In this document: positions 23,287-31,235 of the stretch, piece by piece | Layout: each line of letters opens with the position of its first letter | Position numbering within the stretch: position 1 is the first letter of the stretch | NCBI GenBank assembly: GCA_029262735.1 | Contig: JAJCYY010000080.1 | Location: forward strand, 1-33,848 | Length of the DNA: 33,848 nt | Source: Chloroflexota bacterium | GTDB lineage: Bacteria > Chloroflexota > Dehalococcoidia > Lucifugimonadales > Lucifugimonadaceae | Reading direction: 5' to 3' | Program-made: the position numbers and the translations under genes | Notes under the pieces: generated by a model | What the model was told of the DNA's origin: nothing | Databases searched by the model: none | The model's input: only the letters and a program-made list of their open reading frames with translations

Positions 23287-26247
23287 ATGCCCAGTGAGCG
23301 CGTGCATGGGTCCATAGAAGGGTCCAGTGAAGAAACAGAAACTTCACTGAACATGTCCGGTGGCGTATTTGTCGGTCGTCAACGCGAGATGGAACAGCTC
23401 AAGACGGCGCTGAAAGAAGCACTCGCAGGCCGAGGCCGGATGCTGATGCTGGCTGGCCATCCCGGGATCGGCAAGACGCGGACTGCCCAGGAGCTGGCTG
23501 CCGCGGCCGAAGAACACGGTGCCAGGACCTTCTGGGGATGGTGCTATGAGGGAGAGGGAGCGCCTCCCTATTGGCCGTGGGTCCAGATAATTCGGTCGTA
23601 CGTCAACCAGACCGATCCGGAACAGTTGCTCACAGAGATGGGATCTGGCGCTTCCCCTATATCAGGGATCGTGCCCGAAGTCAGAGCCGTGGTGCCCGAC
23701 TTGGAACCGGTTCCGTCGCTGGAGCCGGAACAGGCACGCTTCCTTCTTTTCGACTCCGTTTCCAACTTCTTGAAGAGCGTGTCCGATTCCCGGCCATTGT
23801 TGCTCGTGATTGACGACCTGCACTGGGCGGACCGGTCTTCTCTATTGCTCCTGGAGTTCCTGGCGCGGCAGCTCGGCGAGAGCCAGATCCTCTTGGTTGG
23901 CACATACCGGGACATGGAGCTGTCTCGTAAGCATCCATTATCTGAAACCCTTGCCCAACTCACCCGAGAGTCCACCTTCCAGCAGGTTCTCCTCCGAGGG
24001 TTGAGCTATGAGGACACCGGACGTTTCATCGAGACTATCGCTGACGTTCGGCCATCTCCGAGCGTGACAGAGACCATATTCACCCACGCCGAGGGCAACC
24101 CGTTCTTCATGAGGGAAGTGGCCAGGTTCCTGGCGGATTCCGGGAACCTGAGGGCCGATGAGATCGGTGGTCCACAGGATGTCAGGGTGCCAGCAGGAGT
24201 CCGAGAGGTGATCGGCCAGCGCCTGAACCGATTGTCCGACCAGTGCAATCGAATGTTGACCGTTGCGTCGGTCATCGGCAGGGAGTTCAGCCTGGACTTG
24301 ATCCAGAGTTTGATGGAACAGGACTCTATAGTCGAACTCTTAGAGCAGGCGGTTGAGGCACACGTATTAGATGAAGTTCAAGGGGAGGTTGGACGTTATG
24401 AGTTCGCCCACGCCCTTTTTCGTCAGACCCTGGCAGAGGAGCTCACGATAACGCGCAGGGTTCACCTCCACGCCCAGATCGCCGAGGCCCTTGAAGCGCT
24501 GTACAGCAAAGAAGCGGATGCCCACGCCTCCGAGTTGGTAGAGCATTTCGCAGAGGCGCAGATGGTACTGGGTAGCGAGAGGCTTGTTCACTATTCTCTA
24601 CGCGCCGGTGAACAGGCGCTTAGCGGTTACGCGTTCGACGAAGCATTGACCCACTTCGAGCGAGGGCTCGCCGGTAGGGAATCGGAGTACGAGGACTGCC
24701 AGCGAGCCGACCTGCTATTTGGAGTCGGAAGGGCGCAGGCAGCCACCCTGATCGGCAGCGATCTTCAAGAGGCGGTCAATACGCTTGCCAGCGCATTTGA
24801 CATTTACACCGATCTTGGCGACTCGGACCGTGCCGTCGCGGTAGCGGAGTACATGGTCCCGACAGCCCCCCAGCTTCGCGGCGTGGCGAGGATCATCGAG
24901 CGGGCCCTCGCGCTCGTACCAAACGACTCTCACACAGCCGGGAAACTCCTCTCCCGCTACAGCATCTGGCTCATGATCGAGCATGGTGATTTCGATACCG
25001 CAGCCAGGATGGTTAACAGGGCGCTGAGTATCGCCAACCGTGAGTCAGATCGGCAACTTGAGACGTGGGGTCGCGTTAACCTTGCTACTGTTCAACTTTG
25101 GCAATCCAGGCCGAAACAGGCGTTCGAGAACGCCCGTCTGGCTGCAGAGCTGGCGGAGGAGAGTGGCGATCTCTACGCCCTGGCTCAGGCTCTTCAATTT
25201 CAGGGTTATTCGAGTGTCCGACAGGGTCAGTTTGAGCTTGCTCTTAAGATTGCGGCCGATAACATGGCGGTGGCAGAACGCCTTGGCTCGCTTCACCGGC
25301 TCGTTATGGCAATCTCGCAGGGCGCTCGCACCGCCGCGATTCTCGGAGATTGGGATAGGGCCAGGACGCTAGTGGATCGCGGACTTGCACTCGCCCCGAC
25401 CGAATACGATCTCATCATGACCCGGGTGCTAGTGGACCAACAGTGCGGCGACACGAACCGAGCCGAGATTTTTCTCGAGAATTTGATCAGCAACGAGGGG
25501 ACCCTCGGGAATCAATTTGGCGCAGTTGGGATTGCTTTTGCGGCCTATTACTCCGGCAGTCAGGATTTGCTGAATCTCGCTGAAGTTGCGGCCTCCCGTA
25601 GGCTGGATTCGGTAACGAATCCTATGATCCGGACCAATATTCGGATCGCTCTCGCGCTGATCGCGGCGCTGAGGAACGATAAGGAAGCGGCGACGGAGCT
25701 CTATGCGGCAATGACATCCGGCCGACAGCTGCCCCAGGGTCTATCGCTATCGGGTGAGCACGTCATGGCGCTTCTCGCTCGGACCGCGGGCGAAACTGGA
25801 TCAGTACAGGCACACTTCGAGCGGGCGCTTAAATACGGACGCCGCACCGGGTCCCACCCGGCCCTGGCCTGGGCTTGCGTCGACTATGCTGAGACTCTTC
25901 TCTCCCAGACAAGCGCGATCGATCGTCGGAAGATCGGTGAGCTGATGGAAGAAGGTATGGCGATCGTTCGCGACCTGGGCATGCAGCCCTTGCTAAACAG
26001 GTTTACCGACCTCGGAGACCGGTTGGCAGCCCATCGCGGGAGAGCTGCGTACCCCTACGGTCTTACTGAACGAGAGGTTGAGGTCTTGCGCCTTGTCGCA
26101 GCAGGGGACAGCAACCGGCAGATCGCCGACCGTCTGGTGATCAGCGTTAACACCGTAGCGCGTCACATCAATCACATCTACGACAAGACACGCGCCACCA
26201 ACCGCGTTGAGGTGAGCGCCCTCGCGCTCCAGCACGACCTGGCATAA
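23287..26247 (+). CDS. LuxR-family transcriptional regulator with STAND-type ATPase and TPR region
   Basis: A 986-residue LAL/MalT-like regulator. The N-terminal NTPase (about 27-300) has Walker A GHPGIGKT (57-64) and Walker B LLLVIDDLHWADR (about 171-183). A long helical TPR-like region (about 400-900) follows. A LuxR helix-turn-helix is at about 924-986 (YGLTEREVEVLRLVAAGDSN, INTVARHINHIYDKT-like, with VNTV at the recognition helix). It should oligomerise on ATP and ligand binding and activate promoters. The first residues MPSERV match the gene remnant at 33703, and LGMQPLLNR near residue 900 matches the tail remnants at 29023-33003, so this protein is related to the family those remnants come from. 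An internal start at Met23 is possible. It is the likely local regulator of the island. Confidence 0.92.
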   Translation: MPSERVHGSIEGSSEETETSLNMSGGVFVGRQREMEQLKTALKEALAGRGRMLMLAGHPGIGKTRTAQELAAAAEEHGARTFWGWCYEGEGAPPYWPWVQIIRSYVNQTDPEQLLTEMGSGASPISGIVPEVRAVVPDLEPVPSLEPEQARFLLFDSVSNFLKSVSDSRPLLLVIDDLHWADRSSLLLLEFLARQLGESQILLVGTYRDMELSRKHPLSETLAQLTRESTFQQVLLRGLSYEDTGRFIETIADVRPSPSVTETIFTHAEGNPFFMREVARFLADSGNLRADEIGGPQDVRVPAGVREVIGQRLNRLSDQCNRMLTVASVIGREFSLDLIQSLMEQDSIVELLEQAVEAHVLDEVQGEVGRYEFAHALFRQTLAEELTITRRVHLHAQIAEALEALYSKEADAHASELVEHFAEAQMVLGSERLVHYSLRAGEQALSGYAFDEALTHFERGLAGRESEYEDCQRADLLFGVGRAQAATLIGSDLQEAVNTLASAFDIYTDLGDSDRAVAVAEYMVPTAPQLRGVARIIERALALVPNDSHTAGKLLSRYSIWLMIEHGDFDTAARMVNRALSIANRESDRQLETWGRVNLATVQLWQSRPKQAFENARLAAELAEESGDLYALAQALQFQGYSSVRQGQFELALKIAADNMAVAERLGSLHRLVMAISQGARTAAILGDWDRARTLVDRGLALAPTEYDLIMTRVLVDQQCGDTNRAEIFLENLISNEGTLGNQFGAVGIAFAAYYSGSQDLLNLAEVAASRRLDSVTNPMIRTNIRIALALIAALRNDKEAATELYAAMTSGRQLPQGLSLSGEHVMALLARTAGETGSVQAHFERALKYGRRTGSHPALAWACVDYAETLLSQTSAIDRRKIGELMEEGMAIVRDLGMQPLLNRFTDLGDRLAAHRGRAAYPYGLTEREVEVLRLVAAGDSNRQIADRLVISVNTVARHINHIYDKTRATNRVEVSALALQHDLA

Positions 26248-26333
26248 GCGGCAGAGCGATCCTGTTCGGTAGATATCCGACACCGCTGATCCCGCGCAAA
26301 CAGTGCACTCGTCCCAGAGCCGACATCCACCGC

Positions 26334-26371
26334 GAGTAACAACTTCCTGTTACTCCCCGGCTGATTCGGGG
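26334..26371. terminator. Tandem hairpins after the ATPase gene
   Basis: GAGTAACA (26334-26341) and TGTTACTC (26348-26355) form a perfect 8-bp stem with a 6-base loop. The adjoining CCCCG (26355-26359) and CGGGG (26367-26371) can form a second small stem. They lie about 90 bases after the regulator's stop and before the next gene. There is no T-run, so termination is likely but not certain. Confidence 0.45.
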
Positions 26372-26481
26372 CGTGCGCCCGCGTTCAGAAGATTACCAGT
26401 CCACGCGATGGCTTCACACCTCGACGAGCACAACATTCCTCACATCGAGTCCGGACAGATGAAAGAAGAAGGAGAGATCCA

Positions 26482-26955
26482 ATGGTCCGCATTAATGTGT
26501 TCGTCGGAAACAGTCGAGTTCGTGTCTTCATGGTTTTCAGCCTCATGGTGGTGGTCGCGCTAACGGTGCCTGCTGCTCAAGTGAAGGCTGATCGGTCGGC
26601 TCAAGTTCGTGTCCCAGCGGAGACCGAGGCCGAAGTTCGCTACGCCGAACAGACCCTTGACCGAGGGCGGGAGGCGCTGACTGCCCTGGATGAAGGCGTG
26701 ATCGTTCCGTGCCCAGGGCAAACCGAGGACGAAGTGCGCTACGCGGAACAGACCCTTGACCAAGGGCGGGAGGCGCTGACTGCCCTGGACAAAGAGGTGC
26801 TATTTCGTGTCCCTGCGGAAACCGAAGACGAAGTTCGTTACGCCGAACGGACCTTTGGCCGGGGGCGGGAGGCGTTGACCTCTCTGGACAGAATAGCGAT
26901 CGCTGCCAGTCCAGATCTGGCAACGACGCAGCAGTTTACTGGCCCGGTGTTGTAA
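26482..26955 (+). CDS. Secreted protein with three 33-residue tandem repeats
   Basis: A 157-residue protein with no family I recognise. It has a signal peptide with a basic start, hydrophobic core (VFMVFSLMVVVALTVPAA) and probable cleavage after QVKA (about residue 36). Three near-identical 33-residue units follow at 43-75, 76-108 and 109-141, each holding TExEVRYAExTxxxGREAL and then TxLD, an amphipathic helix rich in Glu and Arg. The 16-residue tail has no repeats. The start has AAGGAG 7 bases upstream, a clear ribosome site, so it is expressed as a real gene. One Cys (in PCPGQ) occurs, only in repeat 2. The units may form helical hairpins outside the cell. Function unknown; possibly co-transcribed with the methyltransferase 49 bases downstream. 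Confidence 0.8.
   Translation: MVRINVFVGNSRVRVFMVFSLMVVVALTVPAAQVKADRSAQVRVPAETEAEVRYAEQTLDRGREALTALDEGVIVPCPGQTEDEVRYAEQTLDQGREALTALDKEVLFRVPAETEDEVRYAERTFGRGREALTSLDRIAIAASPDLATTQQFTGPVL
26608..26904 (+). repeat. Three tandem 99-bp coding repeats
   Basis: Units at 26608-26706, 26707-26805 and 26806-26904 encode the three 33-residue repeats. They are close at the DNA level, for example GGGCGGGAGGCG occurs in all three, so the duplication is recent. Unit 3 has diverged the most. Confidence 0.85.
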
Positions 26956-27004
26956 GAGGCGTCTCGGAACTTTTTCAATAGCACAAGCGACGGAGAATAA
27001 GGCG

Positions 27005-27967
27005 ATGGTTTCAATAATCGAACGTGGAATAATCGGAAGGGAAGCAGGATTTGTCGCACCAACTGCGAACGAGTCAATGGTGGCTGGGCTCGATATCGAC
27101 CTGTTCGTTGATCTGATCAGGAACGGTGGGCCGCGACCGGAGGAGTACGCGGCGTTGGACAACTGGTTTTCTCGAGTAATGGAGCTGGTCGATTCCGGTT
27201 ACCTGTCAAAGCAACAGCTTGAAGGGCTCTGGGATCTGGGTGATGAAGCGTTTTCAACCGGCACACTGCAGGGAGTTTCAGCACGGAAGCCGCGTGGCTA
27301 CGCCGGCGACTTCGAGATTATCGACAACATTTATACCAACAGGATCTCAACTGATCCGGCCCTTAGGAACTGGGATCTCTATTTCTTATCGAGGCCAGGG
27401 CCTATCGCAATTAAGGAACGCAAAGGACTCTTTATCAATCTCCTTGACGGATTAGGCGAACGGCTGCCGGCCGGAGCGATTGTCTTGAATATGGGCAGCG
27501 GACCCGCTCGGGACTTGTACGAGTTCTTCAGCGAGAAACCCGAGGCAATCGTATATGTGGACTGTGTGGACATTGATACGGACGCGATTGCTTACGCGCA
27601 AGAGTTATGCAACGACTTCAAGGAGCGGATAAGAATTGTTCGAAAAAATGTCCTCAGGTTCCGCATTTGCAAGCCGTATGACCTAGTCTGGAGCGGCGGA
27701 TTGTTTGATTACTTGGACGACAGCCAGTTCATATTCATGCTGAAGCGGTTCGGCACTGGCGTTGCCGCTGGAGGCGAGATAGTCATCGGGAATTTCTCAC
27801 CGCAAGATCCGACTCGCGCCTACATGGAGTTCGGCGACTGGCACCTAGTGCGGCGGTCGGCGCAGGAACTTCACAACCTAGCCATCAGTGCTGGATTCGA
27901 ACCCTCTCAGATCTCAGTTGAGGAGGACTCGCAACGAGTAATCAACTACCTACGAATCTTGCCATAG
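27005..27967 (+). CDS. Class I SAM-dependent methyltransferase (EF/3-hydroxypalmitate methyl ester type)
   Basis: A 320-residue methyltransferase. SAM-binding motif I is IVLNMGSGPARD (159-170), and the acidic ribose-binding strand end is VDCVDIDTDA (185-194). The N-terminal domain has KPRGYAGDFEIIDNIY (95-110), a pattern I associate with proteins annotated as extracellular factor or 3-hydroxypalmitic acid methyl ester synthesis (PhcB-like) and their unassigned relatives. GGAG lies 9 bases before the ATG. In that group the product is a fatty-acid methyl ester signal; whether this protein does so is open. It follows the secreted repeat protein gene and lies two genes after a LuxR-type regulator, a context that would fit signalling. 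A general small-molecule methyltransferase is the alternative. Confidence 0.78.
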   Translation: MVSIIERGIIGREAGFVAPTANESMVAGLDIDLFVDLIRNGGPRPEEYAALDNWFSRVMELVDSGYLSKQQLEGLWDLGDEAFSTGTLQGVSARKPRGYAGDFEIIDNIYTNRISTDPALRNWDLYFLSRPGPIAIKERKGLFINLLDGLGERLPAGAIVLNMGSGPARDLYEFFSEKPEAIVYVDCVDIDTDAIAYAQELCNDFKERIRIVRKNVLRFRICKPYDLVWSGGLFDYLDDSQFIFMLKRFGTGVAAGGEIVIGNFSPQDPTRAYMEFGDWHLVRRSAQELHNLAISAGFEPSQISVEEDSQRVINYLRILP

Positions 27968-28055
27968 GACGAAGGGGGTACTTCTTAGGCGATTGGCGGT
28001 GAGCGATCATAAGGGCCCACCCGCTGGTTCATGTTCTCAATCTCGCCTCTTACGC

Positions 28056-28070
28056 TATCATGCCGCTACT
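28056..28070 (+). promoter_or_regulatory. Leaderless promoter, copy B (before the LLM monooxygenase)
   Basis: TATCAT (28056-28061) ends 9 bases before the ATG at 28071. The stretch CGCTATCATGCCGC, one variable base, then ACTATGCC is the same as copy C at 33686-33708 in all but one position. There is no Shine-Dalgarno sequence before the ATG. Confidence 0.55.
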
Positions 28071-29003
28071 ATGCCAGCAGCCGCTACGCACGGTGCGAAG
28101 CTTGGGGTTCTGATACCAAGCGTCGGTCGCATCATCGAAGATACACCCCGCAGTTGGTCGCATTTGAGTGAGTTGGCACAGGCAGCAGAAGAGGCTGGCT
28201 TCGACTCCGTCTGGGTTGATGACAATCTTTCTGGATGGGACGAAAGACCGGGATCTTGGGAGGCGGTCAGTCTTCTTGCCGGTCTTGCTGCCGCAACGTC
28301 AACGATTGGTATCGGAAGCTTCGTATTTCGCACAATCAACAGGAATCCCGTGATACTCGCCAAGACCGCAGAGACGATTCATGAAATCAGCAACGGTCGA
28401 TTCACGATTGGACTGGGCGTGGGTCAGGGTCGCACCGAACGTCTGGGGATTCCAAGCGACCATCCGGTGGGACGAGTAGAGGAAGCGGTGCAGATCGTGC
28501 ACCAACTTCTCAAGACCGGACACTGCGATTTTCACGGCAAGTATTACCAAGTCGAGGACTACACCCTGAATCCACGTTGGGCTGGCGGTAACCCTCCGAA
28601 GATTCTTATCGGAGCAAAGAAACCCCGCATGATGGGTTTAGCCGCGAAATACGCCGACAACTGGAACGATTTCATCTATTACGACGAGAACACTCCTGAG
28701 CACCTAGCACCGATTAAAGACCGATTCGACTCGGTGTGTAGACAGGTAGGCCGTGACCCAGATTCGATAGAAAAATCGGTACTGGTCGCTATCAGCACAT
28801 CCTCCCTCGACGAAAAATTGCGTCAGTTTTTCATAGACGAAGGTTTTGCCGAGCCGATTTCGGGTACTCCGGAGCAGGTAGCAACATCGTTGAGGGCTTT
28901 CTTCGATCTCGGCATCTCTGAGATACAGATGCTACCGCTAGAGGATTCACCGGAGGGCATACTGGCTCTCAAGACAACGGTCAGCATGTTGGCAGAAATG
29001 TAG
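28071..29003 (+). CDS. LLM-class flavin-dependent oxidoreductase
   Basis: A 310-residue luciferase-like monooxygenase (FMN- or F420-dependent TIM barrel). Landmarks are KLGVLIPSVG, AEEAGFDSVWVDDNLSGW, TIGIGSFVFRTINRNPVILAK, ISNGRFTIGLGVGQGRTE, PSDHPVGRVEEAVQIV, NPPKILIGAKKPRMMGLAAKYADNWN (in two overlapping parts) and a C-terminal GTPEQVATSLRAFFDLGISEIQM. These fit the F420-dependent methylene-H4MPT reductase-like subgroup. I place the start at 28071, where the leaderless promoter ends; the upstream frame to 27993 covers the promoter and has no family sequence. SAR202-type genomes are known for expanded FMN monooxygenase families used on recalcitrant organic matter. The stop is followed 4 bases later by an in-frame remnant of another gene family. 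Confidence 0.9.
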   Translation: MPAAATHGAKLGVLIPSVGRIIEDTPRSWSHLSELAQAAEEAGFDSVWVDDNLSGWDERPGSWEAVSLLAGLAAATSTIGIGSFVFRTINRNPVILAKTAETIHEISNGRFTIGLGVGQGRTERLGIPSDHPVGRVEEAVQIVHQLLKTGHCDFHGKYYQVEDYTLNPRWAGGNPPKILIGAKKPRMMGLAAKYADNWNDFIYYDENTPEHLAPIKDRFDSVCRQVGRDPDSIEKSVLVAISTSSLDEKLRQFFIDEGFAEPISGTPEQVATSLRAFFDLGISEIQMLPLEDSPEGILALKTTVSMLAEM

Positions 29004-29007
29004 GCGC

Positions 29008-29079
29008 GAGCGTGTACAACGCATGAAGCCGCTGCTGGAGCGGGTGCTGACCGAGCAGGAGATATTGAAGGCGGGATGA
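29008..29079 (+). pseudogene. Fused head and tail remnant of an AAA/TPR family gene (tail R1)
   Basis: Directly after the LLM stop the frame reads ERVQR then MKPLLERVLTEQEILKAG and TGA. ERVQR and its DNA (GCGAGCGTGTACA, 13 identical bases) match the head of the remnant at 33703, whose product begins MPSERVQRR. The MKPLLERV part matches the tail R3. This is a full-length family gene reduced, in frame, to its first and last codons. Its promoter counterpart, copy B, stands before the LLM gene, so the LLM gene appears to sit inside the host gene's fifth to eighth codon area. Confidence 0.7.
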
Positions 29080-29083
29080 GCAG

Positions 29084-29944
29084 TTGAAATCAGACATCTA
29101 CACATGGCTACGTGACGGAACTGTTCACCAAGTGTCGCCTGGTGGTGGATTCCATTATCAGGCTTGCATCAGCCCTGACGGGCTAGCCGTCTTATACGCT
29201 GGAAACGCCTCAGGACCACCTCAGATTTGGTCATCCAATCTCGATGGCTCTGAGCGGGTGGCGTTGAGTTCACCGGATAGCGGTGCGCGTCATGGAGTGT
29301 ATTCGTGGGACGGTAGGCTGATCGCATACACCTCGGATCAGGCTTCTGGACACCCGCCTCAGCTTGTGGAAGACATAGGCCCTGAGAATTTGCCGACTCA
29401 TGGCAACATCTACGTGATGGACAAGGATGGCGGTGGAGTGACCCAATTGACAAAAGGGCGATTCACCGACCAACGGCCCTGCTTCAGCCCTGATGGGTCA
29501 ACGATTGTATTTGTGTCCGACCGTTCCGGAGGATTCACACTGTGGTCTGTTCCGGTAGATGGGAGTGCGTCGCCAGAGCCACTACCGTTCCGCAGTCAAG
29601 CATATAGGCCGTGGTTCTCGGTTGATGGCGAATGGCTGTACTTCATTGGTCTCGGCCGCGGCCATGATTACGAAGACAGACATCAGATTCACAAAGTCCG
29701 GACCGTAGAAACTGAGGCCGAACCATTCGTGAACGATGACAAGGGACGCAGTCATGGACCGTTCGCTGATCCCGGCGGGGAAGTTCTTCTGATGCACAGT
29801 ACCCGTGATGGTGACTGGAGGCTTTGGAAGTTGCCACTTGACGGTTCGGCTCCTCGGAAGCTCCAGCCACCCGGCATCGAACAAGCGACGCATGCCACGC
29901 GGGCACGCAATGGGGTGATTTCATTCGATGTGGTTCACCACTGA
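29084..29944 (+). CDS. TolB/PD40-like beta-propeller protein
   Basis: A 286-residue protein of repeated PD40 blades: CISPDGLAVLYAG, YSWDGRLIAYTSD, CFSPDGSTIVFVSDRSGG, WFSVDGEWLYFIG and DPGGEVLLMHSTRDGDW, each followed by a strand such as LWSVPVDGS or LWKLPLDGS. Five blades are visible. There is no signal peptide, so it is probably cytoplasmic, unlike TolB. The start is TTG at 29084, only 4 bases after the R1 remnant stop, and its weak purine-rich ribosome site (GGCGGGATGAG) lies within that remnant. It may be a metabolite-binding or protein-interaction propeller; no peptidase domain is attached. Function unknown. Confidence 0.8.
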   Translation: MKSDIYTWLRDGTVHQVSPGGGFHYQACISPDGLAVLYAGNASGPPQIWSSNLDGSERVALSSPDSGARHGVYSWDGRLIAYTSDQASGHPPQLVEDIGPENLPTHGNIYVMDKDGGGVTQLTKGRFTDQRPCFSPDGSTIVFVSDRSGGFTLWSVPVDGSASPEPLPFRSQAYRPWFSVDGEWLYFIGLGRGHDYEDRHQIHKVRTVETEAEPFVNDDKGRSHGPFADPGGEVLLMHSTRDGDWRLWKLPLDGSAPRKLQPPGIEQATHATRARNGVISFDVVHH

Positions 29945-29953
29945 GGCTCAACT

Positions 29954-30021
29954 ATCGCGACACTGAAGTGAATCCGCTGCCGGAGCGTGTGCTGGCTAAG
30001 CGGGAAATACTGAAGGCGTGA
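29954..30021 (+). pseudogene. Tail remnant R2 of an AAA/TPR family gene
   Basis: From ATCGCG (29954), 9 bases after the propeller stop, the DNA follows the R3 tail with several small deletions, then reads cleanly from 29968 as NPLPERVLAKREILKA and TGA after an initial Val. It shares a deletion just before CCGCT with R4, so R2 and R4 are closer to each other than to R3. The indels break the frame upstream, making this a relic. Confidence 0.65.
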
Positions 30022-30042
30022 CATAGACACGGAGGTGCATCG

Positions 30043-31071
30043 ATGAGCGAATCAACGAATCCCTCACCCGAGGCTATCGGGGAGATGAAACGGATGATCA
30101 ACGGATATTCACGGACTGCACTGATATACGCCGCAGCAAAACTGGGCTTCGCTGACATTTTGCGGGACGGCCCGAAATCGCACGAAGAACTTGCTAATAA
30201 AACGGGGGCAAATAGCGAGAACATCCAGCGGATACTTCGGCGGTTGGAAGATTTCCGAGTGTTCCGTGAGACGGCTGACGGCAAGTTCGAAAACACCGAG
30301 CTATCGACTACTTTACGCAGCGAGGTCGACGGTTCAGTACTTCCGTTGATTATGAGGACCGGAGTTGAATGGTGGTATCGCCCATGGGGAGACATACTCC
30401 ACACAATCGAGTCAGGTGAAGCGGCATTCGACAAGCACTACGGCGTCGATTTCTGGCAGTACCTCTCAGAGCATCCGGACGCTGAAAACGCCTTCAATGC
30501 AAACCGCAGCCAGTCGGCCATGGCTGGCGAGAACCAATCAATTCTTGAGGCGTGTGATTTTACTGGCGTTCGGTCGTTCGTCGATGTCGGCGCAGGCTAT
30601 GGAGGATTTACCGCACTGATACTGAAAGAGAACCCAGAGATTCGAGGGACCTGGTTTGATCTACCTCATTCTGAACCCGGTGCGAGGAAGTTAATGGAAG
30701 AGCATGGAGTCGCTGATCGTTGTGACTTCCGACCAGGCAGTTTCTTCGAGAAGATTCCGTCCGAGCACGACCTCTACATCATCAAGAACATCATTCATGA
30801 CTGGAACGATGAGCGAACCGTAGCTATCTATACAACCTGCCGTGCGGCGATGAAGCCAGGAGATCGTCTCATGGTAGTCGATGGCGTCCTTTCCAAGGAT
30901 TCCCCATCGTTCTTACGTGCCGCCGATCTTACGATGATGGTGATGCTCGGAGGCAAATACGACGACCGAGACGGTTACGAACGGCTCCTCGGCCGGAGCG
31001 GATTCAAAATGAGAGGCATTACAGAAACTGGCTCCGAAGTGGCCAGCATCGTCGAAGCGGTAGCAATCTAA
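30043..31071 (+). CDS. O-methyltransferase, family 2 (hydroxyneurosporene/acetylserotonin type)
   Basis: A 342-residue SAM-dependent O-methyltransferase. An N-terminal dimerisation winged helix (about 10-95: ALIYAAAKLGFADIL, SHEELANKTGANSENIQRIL) precedes the Rossmann domain. That domain has motif I SFVDVGAGYGGF (178-189), FDLPHSEPGAR and the catalytic-base region KNIIHDWND with His252. It methylates a hydroxyl on a small aromatic, polyketide or carotenoid-like compound; the acceptor is not predictable. It has the best ribosome site of the island (GGAGGTG, 7 bases before ATG), placed just after the R2 remnant. With the nearby LLM monooxygenase and CocE hydrolase it could modify a common compound, though the genes may be independent arrivals. 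Confidence 0.9.
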   Translation: MSESTNPSPEAIGEMKRMINGYSRTALIYAAAKLGFADILRDGPKSHEELANKTGANSENIQRILRRLEDFRVFRETADGKFENTELSTTLRSEVDGSVLPLIMRTGVEWWYRPWGDILHTIESGEAAFDKHYGVDFWQYLSEHPDAENAFNANRSQSAMAGENQSILEACDFTGVRSFVDVGAGYGGFTALILKENPEIRGTWFDLPHSEPGARKLMEEHGVADRCDFRPGSFFEKIPSEHDLYIIKNIIHDWNDERTVAIYTTCRAAMKPGDRLMVVDGVLSKDSPSFLRAADLTMMVMLGGKYDDRDGYERLLGRSGFKMRGITETGSEVASIVEAVAI

Positions 31072-31082
31072 TCAATGCTGAG

Positions 31083-31112
31083 ATGAAGTCGACCAAGCGG
31101 GAGATTCCCTAG
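31083..31112 (+). pseudogene. Short degenerate tail remnant (R3b)
   Basis: ATGAAG followed by six bases and AAGCGGGAGAT, then TAG, reads as MKSTKREIP. It looks like the R3 tail (ATGAAG...AAGCGGGAGATA) with an internal deletion, standing directly before R3. It may be an extra decayed copy; the match is short. Confidence 0.35.
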
Positions 31113-31121
31113 TGTGATTAC

Positions 31122-31223
31122 GCAATCGAGCTACAGGACGAAGCCATCGCCATCGCCACTGAACTGGGCATGAAGCCGCTACTTGAGCGCGTGCTGGCTA
31201 AGCGGGAGATATTGAAAGCGTAG
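31122..31223 (+). pseudogene. Tail remnant R3 of an AAA/TPR family gene (longest copy)
   Basis: An open stretch reading AIELQDEAIAIATELGMKP then LLERVLAKREILKA and TAG, with an in-frame TAG just before it (31110-31112). It has no start or body. LGMKPLLER resembles LGMQPLLNR near residue 900 of the LuxR-type ATPase at 23287, and from memory this kind of C-terminus ends large Chloroflexota AAA/TPR proteins. It is the reference for the other tails. The CocE gene starts 12 bases after its stop. Confidence 0.7.
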
Positions 31224-31235
31224 AGGATCACTGCC

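Noticed and set aside
26608..26904. CRISPR-like or other noncoding tandem repeats
   Set aside because: The 99-bp units are contiguous without spacers, keep one reading frame and lie wholly inside a gene with a signal peptide and ribosome site.
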